From positions 4,570,963 to 4,634,962 of the forward strand of contig JAQFVV010006208.1 of NCBI GenBank assembly GCA_028023455.1: a stretch of DNA of 64,000 nt, given 5' to 3'. The stretch is from Epiperipatus broadwayi. Lineage: Eukaryota; Onychophora; Udeonychophora; Euonychophora; Peripatidae. Each line of letters starts with the position of its first letter. The first letter of the stretch is position 1. The translations under genes and the position numbers were made by a program. Positions 1 to 11,491 of this stretch are shown here, piece by piece. A model generated the notes under the pieces. That model did not search any database, had not been told where the DNA came from, and worked only from the letters and a program-made list of their open reading frames with translations.

Positions 1-168
1 ATTATCGTTTATATTGTTTTTTTTATTATATATTTTAAATAATTTCAAAGAATTTTAAGTACGGGAATATTTGCTATTAAGATTATATGTTTTTTATATT
101 GTAAAAATATGAATTATTTCTTTATGTAAATACTTTTTATTTAACAAATATTTTTTTAATTACTTTAG

Positions 169-420
169 CTAAAAGAACTATCTATTTTGAAACTCAACAT
201 CCTGAAGGATTGAAACAAATACAGAGCCTTGAACGACCAAAAACCAGAGAGGTATGGATTGAAGAAATTCCTAAATTGAAACCTCACTTCATCACCCAGC
301 TCAAAAACCTTGATAATTTAAAGGAAGGCCAATCAGCTCATCTTGAATCTAGGTTGGAACCTGTTACAGACCCTGATCTTAAAGTGGAATGGTTCTACAA
401 TGGTAGACCATTAGAAGCAG
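169..420 (+). CDS. sls: Kettin-like exon: linker + N-half of Ig 1
   Basis: The acceptor is a T-rich tract ending TTTAG before 169 and the donor is GCAG|GTATGA. The exon is 252 nt, phase 1 at both ends, and the first codon is completed by a G from an exon outside the window. The linker reads AKRTIYFETQHPEGLKQIQ, with KQIQ where most modules have EKIQ. The Ig half carries EGQSAHLESRLEP and VEWFYNGRPLEAG. The B-strand position that is Cys in half of the modules is Ser here (HLES). The window opens with 168 nt of the preceding intron. Confidence 0.88.
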
Positions 421-507
421 GTATGAAATAATTATTTTGTGTTAGTTACTTATTAATAACAAACACAGGATTTAATATAACCAATATTTTTAAATATGTT
501 TTTGAAG

Positions 508-651
508 GCCATCGTTTTCGAACTGTCCATGATTTTGGTTACGTAGCTCTTGATATTTTGTATGTCTATCCTGAAGATTCGGGTACTTATACTTGCAGAG
601 CAACAAATAAACTTGGAACAGATGAAACAACAGGGACAATTAGATGTTTAG
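508..651 (+). CDS. sls: Kettin-like exon: C-half of Ig 1
   Basis: This 144-nt exon follows an 87-nt intron (421-507). It starts GHRFRTVHDFGYVALDILY and carries the tyrosine corner EDSGTYTCRATN, so the F-strand Cys is present although the B-strand Cys is not. It ends TIRCL with a phase-1 donor (G|GTAAAC). The C-terminal GTDETTG differs from the G-E-A-V-T-S usual in this strand. Confidence 0.88.
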
Positions 652-1283
652 GTAAACAAATCATATTTTTTTAGAAGTAACTTTTTTAAGAATGTGTTTA
701 AAGACGTTTGACTAATGGGTATTATACTTTATGCATATTTTTTTTTTGTTTTACAGAAAAGTCTTCATCAGTATCTTTTATGTAAATATCTTGGCTGAAA
801 ATATTTTTTTATCTTTTGCTATCAGTCCTAATCTTTTTTGCTGTCTATTTTTAATGATTTATGTTTTCATTTATAGCTTTTTATAATCTTTGCCAATCTT
901 ATATAATGTTTTATTAAGTTTACGAACATTTCAGCCATATCATGAGAAAATCTGATACAATAAATCCTTTTATCCAAAATTAATTCCATTCTTATCCAAG
1001 TAATGAACTCATATTAAATAAATTGTGGGGTAAACAACATTCCTGCAGACCCTCTTCTTATATCCACCTGCTCCACCCTCTCCCCTTCTTTTTTTATTTC
1101 CTTTGTATGTATCAAAAACTGCTCTTCTTATTACAATTGCATATTTTATTTATGTATCTTTCAGCTGTCCAACTGCCCCTCGGATTGAACATATATATAT
1201 AAATATTTCTTCATGATAGCTCATTAAATACCTGTAATATTAAAGTAATTATTTTAAAAGCCTTCCATTTCATAGAATGAGAT

Positions 1284-1503
1284 CATTTCTTTAATAGAAC
1301 CATAACTGCTACTATTCATTCTTAAGCCATTTCTTTAATAGAACCACAACTGCTACTATTCATTCTTAAGCTATTTCTTTAATAGGACCATAACTGTTAC
1401 TATTCATTCTTAAGACATTTCTTTAATAGGACCATAACTGCTACTATTCATTCTTAAGCCATTTCTTTGATAGAACCATAATTGCTACTAGGCATTCTTA
1501 AGC
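1284..1503. repeat. 44-bp tandem repeat, five copies
   Basis: Five head-to-tail units start at 1284, 1328, 1372, 1416 and 1460, an exact 44-nt period. Each contains CATTTCTTTAATAGAACC and then ATTCATTCTTAAG, with only a few substitutions between units (TGATAG in the last). No indels are seen, so the expansion looks recent. Confidence 0.93.
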
Positions 1504-1923
1504 CTAAATTATATTAAAAATGTGAATAAAAGTATTTTTTGACTTTAATAATCCCATTGAAATTGCACATTTACCTCAGTTTACATTGTTTTCCTTAACA
1601 ATGGGCAAACATAAATTTGTCCATAATGTTGTTTTCAAATAATTAATGATTCCAACACATCTGAAATAAAAACAACTATATTTCAATTGTGTTGGAATCA
1701 TTATACATTGTTTTCATTTTTATTGATTGCTATATTTCGATTTTTTTTTTTTTCACTAAGTTGAAAAATTATTATTTCTATCATAAAATATGTATATTCT
1801 TTTACATTTTCCAATGCATCTATTTTTTTTATATTAATAATCTACTATTTTCAATCACTTATTTTATTTTTTGTTAGCCTGTTTTTTCAATCACTATTTT
1901 ATTATATATAGTTTATAAGTAAT

Positions 1924-2107
1924 TATTAAATACCAGTCAACACTTAGACAATATCAATAACAATCAACAATCCCAATCTGTTGTCAAGGCAACCTTCTTT
2001 TAACAATAAAGTTGGAATCCCTTTATTGTTAAAAGGAGGTTGCCTTATTGATATTGTTGATTGTTATTGATATTGGGATTGTCTAAGTATTGACGGGTTT
2101 TTAATGA
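1924..2107. mobile_element. Foldback (MITE-like) element, family T1
   Basis: Inverted arms contain AACACTTAGACAATATCAAT at the left and ATTGGGATTGTCTAAGTATT at the right. The inner palindrome is AGGCAACCTTCTTTTAACAA against TTGTTAAAAGGAGGTTGCCT. Related copies lie at 35175-35395 and 42700-42835. There is no coding capacity, so it is non-autonomous. Confidence 0.8.
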
Positions 2108-2614
2108 TTATTAAATATAATATATATATATTTACAATTTTCTATTTTTATTACCTTTATCTGTTATATGTTTGAAGTTACTGTTAAATCTTGTATATTA
2201 ACTTCTATTTATTATAGATTTTGTATTTTTTATTTTCCGTCTCCTATTTTATGTATCACCTCATCGTTAACTCAAAACTCACAATATTTGTGTTTTTAGC
2301 AGATTTTTATTAAGTCTGAGCTTTAAATTATACTGAGCCTAAATATCATTTAGTATTTTCACTAATATTAGGATTGTCGAGTTAAAATTCTAAAAATATA
2401 ATTTATATATCTTATATATTAAACTGATTACCTTAGTAATCCTATATTATGATCTAGTAATAGAAATCTGTCATTATTGACAGTTTTGTTGTTGTTATAA
2501 TAACAATAAAACAACAATATTTCTTATTAAAAATTGTATTTTTATTTATATTTAAAATCTTTCTTTTTTAAATGAATAGTAATAATAATAACAACTTTTG
2601 GAAATGATTTGTAG

Positions 2615-2866
2615 GTAAAAGTGGAATTATAATGGAGACACAACATCCTGAAGGTCTAGAAAAGATTCAATACCTTGAAACTCATAAGGAAGTTAAACAA
2701 ACTGTTATCGAAGATAGGACTACTCAAAATCCAATATTTACTACTCCTTTGAAAAATATTGAGATCGCTGAAGGTCAACCTGCACATTTTGAGTGTCGTC
2801 TTATCCCTGTAGGAGATCCTAAACTCAAAGTTGAATGGTATCACAATGGAAAACCTCTCAAAGCAG
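2615..2866 (+). CDS. sls: Kettin-like exon: linker + N-half of Ig 2
   Basis: The acceptor is TTTGTAG|GT and the exon is 252 nt, phase 1-1. The linker start is GKSGIIMETQHPEGLEKIQ; GKSG replaces the AKRS found in most modules, because the preceding exon supplies G and this one starts GT. The Ig half has EGQPAHFECRLIPVGDP, with B-strand Cys present, and VEWYHNGKPLKAG. The donor is GCAG|GTTTGT. Its partner exon lies 8.6 kb downstream, across a repeat-filled intron. Confidence 0.88.
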
Positions 2867-3060
2867 GTTTGTCTAATTTATAGTTTTATGAACTGACACC
2901 ATTATATTAGCATTTTCTTATCTAAGAATATTGTATATTTTTTATTGTTTATAATGATTACAAATTGCTACCTTTCATATTTCTTAGCAATACTTATTAC
3001 TATTTGAATATACTCTTATTCTTCTCCTTTATTTTCTTTGCATTTTTTCATATATTCATA

Positions 3061-3312
3061 TATATTGCTTATAATAACTTCTTTCATTACCCTTTAATGC
3101 AAAACATTTTTTTAATAAAACTTCTTTATTTTCCTGACAGTTTCAACTGTCCAGCAGTCTTCATCAGAGCTTTTCTCAAAAGCAGAGGAAATTTAAGCAA
3201 AGCTCTGATGAAGACTGCTGGACAGTCAAAACTGTCAGGAAAATAAAGAAGTTTTATTAAAAATTGTTTTGCATTAACGTGTATATGAAAGAAGTTATTA
3301 TAAGCAATATAT
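3061..3312. mobile_element. Near-perfect foldback element with hammerhead-like arms (family H1)
   Basis: The two halves are inverted copies, with arms of about 120 nt centred near 3187. The ends read TATTGCTTATAATAACTTC and its complement. The left arm carries TTTC-AACTG-...-CAGTC-T-TCATCAG (3141-3167), a minus-strand CUGAUGA-stem-GAAA core. In the right arm (3201-3240, plus) GAAA has decayed to AAAA. The stem I pairing is poor in both, so these are probably dead ribozymes. Confidence 0.8.
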
Positions 3313-3711
3313 ATACTATTTGAATAACAAAAATATTCTGTATTAATGATGTAGATGTGAATTGTTGTAGATTATCAGAATAGAACATGTTAATATCATA
3401 CAAAATTATATTGAGAAAATATTTATTTTTTGTATAAAGAAATATTGATAAATAGAATTTTTATATCCTTTTGAAAACAATATGGTAAAATTATTTTTAT
3501 ATTTGAAAGCATTTTCTAAAATATATACATGTTATTTTGGAAATTTTATTTTATTATATATATTAAAATGATGATGATTTTCCCAGATCTTGAGTGATAG
3601 GTGATTTGTCTACAGAAAACATGGAAGTATGTTTGGTGCATTTTAAATCATCTATCTAAGACATGCAGATAAAAATATAATAGCAGTGATTAGGTTACAT
3701 TATGAGACCAA

Positions 3712-4130
3712 ACAGGGGTACTGGTTAATTAGCCACTGTACATCACTTGGTGGTGCTGTGTCTGTGCAAAAACATATTAATATAATGTTTCTGGGCCTTT
3801 TTAACATTGATAAGGGTGCACGACAAGGTCATTTCATATCTCCAAAAGTTTCTACAACAATTTTACAGGAAGTATTTTGTGAATTAAAATGGGAAACTGA
3901 TAGAATAAATTAAAAACTACAAATATTTTGGTCAAATTATGGATGCAGATGGAAATATAACAAATATGAGAATTAAACTCAGATGAAGTATTTACAATAA
4001 ATATCAAAAGGAAATTATATATCTTTGTGTTTGAAAAGGTAGTTAGTAGATGTATTTTAGAAATTCTTATATGTGAATTTGATATTCAGAGGCTTAACTG
4101 ATGAGCAATACAGAGACAAAAGAAAATTTT
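3712..4130 (+). pseudogene. RTE-type LINE reverse transcriptase remnant beside a repeated segment
   Basis: Frame-shifted translation gives ARQGHFISPKVSTTILQEVF followed by CELKWE (about 3812-3890). After a stop it continues KNYKYFGQIMDADGNI, matching the palm and following region of the better RTE copy at 21690-22720. The FADD catalytic segment is missing through an internal deletion. The preceding 3712-3800 (TTAGCCACTGTACATCACTT) is a repeat that recurs at 19480-19560 and, inverted, at 19930-20000. Confidence 0.65.
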
Positions 4131-5155
4131 AGTTAATATATATAATAAAGAAATTAAAGTGAATTTTGATTTTAAAATGCAGCTAGAATATTTAACCACA
4201 AATACTGCTTTTTTCTTTTTTTTAACGAAGCATTCACTTCATAAAGTTTATTCAGATTAATATACTAAAATAAACTTATAATGGTTAGGATAAAGTCTAA
4301 ACATTTTTTTTTTCTTTTTAACAAAATATTCACTTCATAAAGTTTATTAGAAATAATATATTAATATAAACTTAAAATACATTAAGATAAAGCCTAAAAA
4401 GTTTTTCTTTAAAAAAAACAACATACAAAGTCCAAGTTCCATAACCATAATTTGATTTCTTCAAGATGGCAAGAATTAATCAATTCATTTTTATGTGGTA
4501 AAGTAAGAATCCAGAATGACTGCTATAAGAAAAATTGACTTTATATAAGTTTTACTTTTTCCTGTATTAGACACTTGATCCAATATTCCAACGTGTTTGA
4601 TCTTGCTCTTGTTTTTAATACCTTCTTATTTTAATTATACATTTTCGAAAACACTTTAATTGATTAATTTTCAAAACCCTTTGTTTGCCTGAAATTTTTT
4701 CTTGTTTTCCAACCTCTTATTTAAAGAGCCTTAATGTTGTTTTTTTCTAATTTTTAATTGAATTGCTTTGCAATTGATTCTTTTATAAGAGAAAGTTTTA
4801 ATATATTTTATCAGTTTCTCCTAAATTTAATTTTTTTAACAACTATTACAATTTCTACATTATTTAATACGACAATTAATAATCTATTTTAACCTACATT
4901 TAAAATTTTATTCTAAACAATTTGTTCTGTTTTATTATTACTACATTATATATATATATATATAATATATTTTAACTTTTTAAGCTTTTAAATGCTATTT
5001 TTGTTATCATCCTTACAACTAAATTATCTCTCAATCTTGTGGATGATCACATGGCCAACACTGAAATGAATAAGGCATTCCTTTTAATATATATATAATA
5101 TTAATATCACCTATATTCTTTATTATTTTTTACAATGCTTTTTTACAATCCACTA

Positions 5156-5200
5156 TTGACAGTTTCGATTGCACCAGCAGTCTTCTTCAGAACTTCTACT
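5156..5200 (-). ncRNA. Degenerate hammerhead-like motif (H1 type)
   Basis: On the minus strand, CUGAAGA is followed by A, stem GACUG/CAAUC (imperfect), GAAA, CUGUC, and only about three stem I pairs. The core residues are present, but weak stems make activity doubtful. Confidence 0.4.
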
Positions 5201-5403
5201 TATATTTCCAAATCTTAAGAATATAGATAATATTAATATTATATGGATTTGGCAATGCGATAAGAAAGATAAAGTTATATATATATATAATATTATAAAT
5301 TGATGTCTGTATTTATTCAAAGCAATATATGTAATCTTATAATTAATTATTAGTAAATACAGTAATCAAAAATTTTGAAATGGACAAAAAATATAATCGT
5401 CAC

Positions 5404-5445
5404 TTAGGAGCACTTTCGACTATCCTCGTAGTCTTTGTCAACTAA
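5404..5445 (-). ncRNA. Hammerhead-like motif, variant core with U3 and A8
   Basis: The minus strand reads UUAG (stem I), UUGACAA, A, GACUA-loop-UAGUC (stem II, 5 bp), GAAA, GUGCUC, CUAA (stem I, 4 perfect pairs). Compared with CUGANGA, C3 is U and G8 is A, a change that keeps the 3-8 Watson-Crick pair. G15.2-C16.2 and the NUH site (CUC) are kept. The overall length of 42 nt equals that of the canonical copies near 45 kb. The surrounding repeat (about 5395-5545, with GTTTGCTGCCTG) recurs at 20016-20190. Confidence 0.55.
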
Positions 5446-6012
5446 TACTTTGAAAGGTTAACCTTCCCATTATTCCATGATCTTAATGTTTGCTGCCTGC
5501 CTATTAAGTCTTGCTTGTATTTATATACTAGTGTAGTTTCCTTTATTTTCCTTTTATTGTTATATTTTTTATCCTTTTCAAAATTTTTGATTATTGTATT
5601 TAGTAATATTAAATAATAAGATTATATATATAAAATACATATTTTGCGGGTTCATCCGTGTTAAAAACTTTTAATATCAATATACTGACGTTTCGACTTG
5701 GTCACACAAGCCATCCACAGAGTTATATATATATATATTGTACTATAATTAGATTCTATTTGAAAACTTTTTAATTAGCAAGTCAAGCTTTTTTTAAACA
5801 AATCAATAAAGCAAGACACATTCTAGAATTAACTTCAACAGGCTGTTGATAAATCTTTTAGCTTTTTTTTCTCTCTTTAATGTTGGTCCTAATATAATAT
5901 TTAAAATCTTAGAATATTTGTAGATATTAATTTTGAATACTAATGCCAAATAACATACACAATCCGATTTATTCTTTATCCAGTTTATATAAAGCTTATC
6001 ACCTTTCTTAAA

Positions 6013-6240
6013 CACTTTATCAATACTCTTTATTTATATTAAAACTAACAGTTTTGACTGTCCTGCAGTCATCATCAGAGCTGCAATATTCAAATATATA
6101 ATTATTACACTTATACACATATTCATATAATAATTAAATACACAATATAAACAAAAATAAATATACATTTTAATCTGATATTTTAAAGTAGAAATCAATA
6201 CATAGGAAAAGGAAGAAGAAGAAAATTATATAAAGCTTTT
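6013..6240. mobile_element. H1-family element with decayed hammerhead
   Basis: This is collinear with 29187-29405: TCTTTATTTATAT, AAAACTAACAGTTTTGACTG, CAGTCATCATCAGAGCT, then AGTAGAAATCAATACATAGG. The minus-strand hammerhead core at 6043-6082 has CUGAUGA and a good stem II, but GAAA is AAAA, consistent with CpG decay of TTTCG to TTTTG. Confidence 0.7.
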
Positions 6241-6394
6241 GAACACTAATAAATTTAATTAAGTATAAAGAGAACACATTAAATCATTAAATATAATTTA
6301 CACTTTTATTGTTAGTTACAATTAAAAAAATGTGATCCCAGAAATAGATGGTAAAATAAATAACAGTATGAGTCTTTAATATTTAAATTTACTT

Positions 6395-7110
6395 CACCGA
6401 TCTTTTGTAATTTTTATGCTGCACTCTAAACACACTTCAGTGAAGCTATATATTTGAAATAGTTTCAAGCTTAGCACTTTCAGGATTTACTTAATCCAAT
6501 AGGTTGTGCTACTAATGGTTTTTATTAGCCATAAATTATGCTAATGTATGTTAATTATTTAACCATCCCATTTCTTAGTAATCAAGAAGCAGGCATCTCT
6601 TCTGTTGATGGCATTAGGATTGTTCGCAATGAAACATGCTTTTTTTACTTTGCGCTTGGTGTCATTTCTCTCAGAGCTACATACTAAGGTGAGATACGAG
6701 CCATAATTACTACCAGAGTGTCTCAACATTGATATGTATACAACAAATTATGAATCAAAAATGAAGGCAGGTCATTATTTTTGGAACATCAAAAATCTTC
6801 TAATCACATGTTCGAACCCACTGCCGAGATCGTGTGCTCTGAGAGAAATGACACCAAGTACAAAGTAAAAGAAGCATGTTTCATTGCGAACAATCCTAAT
6901 GCCATCAACAGAAGAGATGCCTGTTTCTTGATTTCTAAGAAATGGGCTGGTTAAATAATTTACATACATTTGCATAATTTATGGCTAATAAAAACCATTA
7001 GTAGCACAAGCTATGAATATGGGATCAAGTAAATTCTGAAAGCGCTAAGCTTGAAACTATTTAAAATATATAGTTTTACTGAAGTGCGTTTAGAGTGCAG
7101 AATAAAAATT
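6395..7110. mobile_element. Large foldback element containing Penelope-like fragments in both arms
   Basis: The left arm (about 6395-6690) and right arm (about 6830-7110) are inverted copies. Shared segments include CATAAATTATG, AACCATTAGTAGCACAAGC and TTGAAACTATTT. The outer ends read TATGAGTCTTTAA and its complement. A coding remnant occurs in both arms and is listed separately for the right arm. Confidence 0.75.
6784..6954 (+). pseudogene. Penelope-like element, C-terminal (GIY-YIG side) fragment
   Basis: This 57-codon open stretch ends at a TAA. It contains EIVCSERNDTKYKVKEACFI followed by ANNPNAINRRDACF and ISKKW. It matches the minus-strand fragment at 32812-33012 residue for residue over much of its length. 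The EH...E...R-K-KE..I...P..IN spacing resembles the end of GIY-YIG endonuclease domains in Penelope-like retroelements; that assignment is my inference. No start and no upstream domain are present. Confidence 0.45.
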
Positions 7111-7868
7111 ATGAGTCTTTAAGTAAAAGAAAGTTTATTTTAGAATTGAAATTAAGTTTGTAAAATATTTATTCAGCTATTAGCAAGTTTAGCCAGTGAT
7201 AGTAAGAATATTTATTTATTTTATATATTGTGAATAATAGGTTATTTTATAAATGTGTGTTTTTTTAAAATGCTCCACATTTGTAAGTTAAAATTTTAAG
7301 TTGATGTTACAGAATTTGTGTTTTCTTTGGCTGAGTTTAAACATGTTGATATTAAATGGTTTTCCATTTGCATTTGAAATATTTAGTTTGTCAACATCAG
7401 TTTTTCACACTTATTTGAAATATTTATCATTGATAATTATTAATTGTAGGTTTCTGTTATATTTATATAAGAAGAGAAGTTAGTTTGTAGTTGAAATTAG
7501 AAAAAGAATTGTACAATATTAATCGTAATCACCAGAAACGTAAAAGTTGGAAATTATAAAAGCACATTGTTTTCAAAGTAAAAGTAAAGTACTTCAGAAG
7601 GAAAGATAAGAAATAATTATTTATAGAAAAAAATTGCTTAAAGTAATAAAAACAAAAGGATAGTTGTTTGTGTAATAAGAAATAATTAATTGCGAATTTT
7701 GAAATGCTAAAGTTCTGTTCGTTTAATTAACGACTAATAATGGTAAGAAAAAAACAGGAAAGATTTTGTTTGTGATTAAATTAAAATACACTAATTAAAT
7801 CTGTTAAGGCAAGACTTAATTAGTACAAAGATAAGATAAGAAAATATGCAGTGATATAAATAGTTAAA

Positions 7869-8040
7869 ACAGCAAAACTCACTGTACATATTGCCACACA
7901 CAGCAAGCTAGAGTAATCAATGGATGCCAGAAAGCTTGTGTATAAAATCCTCATCTAGTGCCTACTCATCCAATAGCCCCAGACTAGTTTCTGGCTTGTG
8001 GCCTACACAAGCATAAGAAGTGGTGGTCATGTGATTTAAT
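7869..8040 (-). mobile_element. H2-family fragment, internally deleted
   Basis: It contains GCAAAACTC, AGTAATCAATGGATGCCAGA, CCCCAGACTAGTTTCTGGC and TTGTGGCC. The half of the hammerhead that should hold CUGAUGA is deleted: GTGGCC runs directly into TACACAAGCATAAG. Confidence 0.7.
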
Positions 8041-8721
8041 AGGGAGAAATTTTGACTGCAAGTGTTCTGCATTTTTGTTATCTTTTGTGGGAGATGTCTT
8101 TGTCGTCGAGCAGTTAGCTGAACAGGATCACCATGAGTGTTAACCTGCAGTCATCGAGGAGTTTCCAATCCCAGGCACCAATTACCTGAAGGTTAGTGAG
8201 CTGGTTAGAATTCCATACAGATCACCCTGATCTTATTATTTTTTATACACCTGAGAAAGCTCGTAGAAGAATTACTACTAGGAGGTAATATGACTTTATT
8301 TTATCAGTTAGACTTTTAATTAACCTTGTGGATTGAGAAATTAGAACTATCTGTAGTGAATACATTTATATGTGTAGATGCTCAGAACAGTATTGAGATT
8401 GAATTCTAAATGTTTCCATTAATGTGGATTGCATAGTGGTGTTATATATTTTGTCTGTTTATTCAATAAATAAGTACATTTTCATTGTATTGGGTATTTG
8501 AATTTATTTAATTTCCAGTTATGGTATTTTGCTCTGATCTGTTACAATTTATTATTAGCAGATACATAGCAGTTTCCAAATGATTGATTTTATTATAGCA
8601 AATTAAACACCACCGAGCCCATTCCAGATGAAGGTGGTTCTGTATACTTAGGAAGGAGTTCCTAGATGCAAATCAATAATGTATGGAAAGCTTCTCAATA
8701 CAGTGGATTGCAGACGGTTGT

Positions 8722-8804
8722 GGGAGGCGAACCCATAACCATTTGCAACCAACTACTTGCTTGCAAGGCAGCTGCGGTGACCCCTTGGCTAACAACGCTT
8801 GACT
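8722..8804 (-). mobile_element. tRNA-like SINE fragment
   Basis: On the minus strand, AGCGTTGTTAGCCAAGGGGT is A-box like and CTGCCTTGCAAGCAAG is anticodon-arm like. It is followed by a decayed B box, GGTTATGGGTTCGCCTCCC. Related copies lie at 14136-14232, 37721-37818 and 60284-60380. Confidence 0.65.
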
Positions 8805-9480
8805 AGTTATTCTTGTATTGATAATCAGCATGTTGAGCAAGAAAATCATAAAGAAAAGAGATGTTTTGATTTTTAGTGATACTATTTATAGTTAAAAAAA
8901 AATTCCCCCTGGAGATTTCTAATCTCATAATTACCAAAAAAAGAAGTTATTATAGGATTTTCAAGTTTTAAAACAAACTAAAAATTTATAACAATGTGTA
9001 ATTACAGATTAAAGATAGCAAAGTAATTAATTCTGATAACATGATAATATAATACAAATTTTATTTCTGATTTCCAAATTATTTTATGTAAAACCTTTTC
9101 TCATAATTCCCTACAGGTTTTTTTACATTAAAACTTTTTAAAATAAATCTTTCTAACTTAATAAAGGATTAAACCTTTGCTTTAAAATATTTTTTTTCTT
9201 TCTTATAAGGAAATTATTTTTTGAAAATTTAGTTTATAGCAAATATATGTGTGTGTTTATATCTGAGATAAATTTGAATATAATCTATTATGCTATATTT
9301 AAATGATTATATTAATAATATGCAAATTGACTGTAAATTAATCTTCCTTTGCTGACGGTCTAGACTTGAAATGGACATTTCCGTTTCAGCAGCTAGCCAA
9401 TTATACTTTTCTATTCCAACATTTCTCTTTTTTTCTAATTACCAATCCAAGATTATCTTGTTAATTGATTTAAATATATA

Positions 9481-9793
9481 GGGTGTCCATATTTTCCGTT
9501 TTTCCCGGATTTGTCCTTGTTTCATCTCTTGTCCTGATATCCCGACATATATTTTCGGGACAGTTAATTATCCCAGTTTTATAACCACTTTTTTTTTTAA
9601 CTTTTAATTTTAACTTTATTTTAATTTTTTATGTAATATTTATTCATTTAATATTTTATAATTAATTTTTTGATTGGTTAATCTGTAATTTTGATTTTTT
9701 TTAATGTCATTCTGAAGTATGCAGTAATCTGTAAGAAATTTTTTTTTTTTGGTCGTGTGTTACGATTAGGTTTTGTGGAAATATGGACATTCT
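9481..9793. mobile_element. Short inverted-repeat element (MITE-like)
   Basis: It starts GGGTGTCCATATTTTCC and ends GGAAATATGGACATTC, giving terminal inverted repeats of about 15 nt next to TA-rich flanks. The interior is AT-rich and non-coding. No second copy was noticed in the window. Confidence 0.55.
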
Positions 9794-9949
9794 ATTGAAA
9801 TAAGAAAACTAGATTTGTAATTTTAATATAATAATAATAATTTTTCACAATATAAATAAATGAAATTGCATCAATCATTTTCTTTACGATAAACTCACGA
9901 AAGTTTGTTTTGTTATCTTGGTATAAACCAAGCATTGATAATATATACA

Positions 9950-10510
9950 TGTGGGAGATAATGATCCGGAACAACTGATGAGTGCTGGTTCAGCATGAAA
10001 TACATTTATTGGAAATCATTTATATTTTTCACATGCATGTGGTCATGTGTATCGATTGTATAAGATGGAGTGGATGACTGAAGAGATCTTGAAAGTCTGT
10101 GTTTAAATACTTCTAATTACATCTAGATTAAAGTATAAATAGTGTAAATGGGTTTAAGGTCTTACATATGAGGGGTCAGATTGAGTTACGGTCAACATGG
10201 GTATGACACAACAAAAAGTGGCAAGCAAGGGCCTTGAATATGTTACCATCAGATATTCAATGATATGGATGACTTAAGAGTTGAAGAGTGGAGAAGATTG
10301 AAGCCTTCCCATTAAATTTTGAAGATTTGCTATTTTAATATAAACCAAAGCACTGATTATATATATATATGTGGAAAATGATGATCCGGACTATTGGAGA
10401 TCATTTATCTTTTTCACATGCATGTGATCATGTGTATCGATTGTATAAAATGGAGTGGATGACTGAGGGGAGCCTGAAAGTCTGGGTTCAAATTCCCTCT
10501 AATTATATAT
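9950..10510 (+). mobile_element. SINE-like repeat S2, two partial copies
   Basis: Two copies (9950-10130 and 10369-10510) share GATGATCCGGA, CACATGCATGTG and ATCATGTGTATCGATTGTAT. Both then run through AATGGAGTGGATGACTGA to a B-box-like GGGTTCAAATTCC (second copy). The intervening 10180-10368 matches, in reverse orientation, the flanks of the copies at 40.7-40.9 kb and 62.6-62.8 kb (the CCTTGAATATGTT and CATGGGTATGACACAA region). The full element is therefore longer than one tRNA-like unit. Confidence 0.65.
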
Positions 10511-11027
10511 ATAATTCAATATATTTAAGAAATTGCCTACCAAATGATTTAATTTTCACAGATAAAATTAGTTTCATAATAGTGTTTTATGAGAATGGAG
10601 TGTTAAAACTAATAAATTTGTATAGTACTTAATAACTTTTAACATCAGCAATAATTTATTTAATTATTTATGCCCTTCTTTTCTTCCAAAGAGTAAGCTT
10701 GTGGTTAAGACCTGTAGAGGTCTCTACCTTCATATTTTCAAGCGCACATGCTTAAAGGTTTAATGCCTTAGTAAATATTTTTTTTTAGTGATTTAACATT
10801 TGAAAACATTCACTTGTCATTCCGAGTTTATACAGAATTTTATAAATTGGTTATTATTAGTGTTATAGAGACATTGCTCTTGAGATTATTAAATTTTAAA
10901 TTAATGTTCTAATTATTTATCGAACATACAGGCAGAATGTAATTATAAAGAGAAAAGGCTTTAACCCTTTTCACAAGTGCTGTTTTTATCTTTATAAAGT
11001 CCCTATCTTGTGTTGAGGTTTGAGAGT

Positions 11028-11425
11028 TCCCTCTATAATCAAAAAACTACATTGTTTGGCTATTTAAAGTGCATATGAAAAAGATTAAAGCATTTCTCTT
11101 TATAATTATATTCATACTGTGCACTCAATAAATAATTAGAATTTACATTAGTTTCTATTTAAAAAAAAGATCATAATATTAACTCTTGTATATCGCAAGA
11201 TTTCGTGTGTTAAGAAAATAATGGATTTAAATGTGAAGGGAGTAACATCTTCATGCTCTCAAATCAAGATGCTTCAGATTGGCCTATATGAAAATGACTT
11301 TAGGTTAAAGATAAAATGGACATTCTGCATATCTGAGAGCTCCCTCTACAGTCAAAAAACTACATTGTTTGGCTATTATAAATGTTTAAATCGCCTGTGA
11401 AAAAGGTTAACACCTTTTCTCTTTC
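11028..11425. repeat. Direct repeat pair
   Basis: TCAAAAAACTACATTGTTTG followed by GCTAT occurs at about 11040 and 11348. Both copies sit in a longer similar stretch beginning at a CCCTCTA box and ending in TTTCTCTTT. The units are about 308 nt apart and diverged. An inverted trace of the AAGAGAAAAGG end lies near 10950. Confidence 0.7.
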
Positions 11426-11491
11426 TAATAAATATTAGATAATAATTTTTAATGATTTTATTTATTCTTTTTATTTTTTTTTAAATTTTAG

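Larger units (their letters stand above)
652..2614. other. Intron 2 (about 2.0 kb)
   Basis: This is AT-rich noncoding sequence. It contains a five-copy 44-bp tandem repeat (1284-1503), a short hairpin around 1641-1705 (arms contain GATTCCAACAC and its complement), and a foldback element at 1924-2107. I saw no coding segment here. Confidence 0.75.
2867..11491. other. Intron 3 (about 8.6 kb) splitting Ig 2
   Basis: No host gene is visible. The intron holds foldback elements (3061-3312, 6395-7110), RTE LINE remnants, Penelope-like fragments, several hammerhead-like motifs, a tRNA-like SINE, a short inverted-repeat element (9481-9793) and SINE copies around 10 kb. Stretches such as 4140-5100, 7120-7860 and 8060-8700 are AT-rich with nothing I can identify. 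Confidence 0.75.

Noticed and set aside
6545-6975. Minus-strand 66-codon frame (6775-6975) as a gene
   Set aside because: It is the antisense of the Penelope-like fragment in a foldback arm; the plus frame carries the conserved residues.
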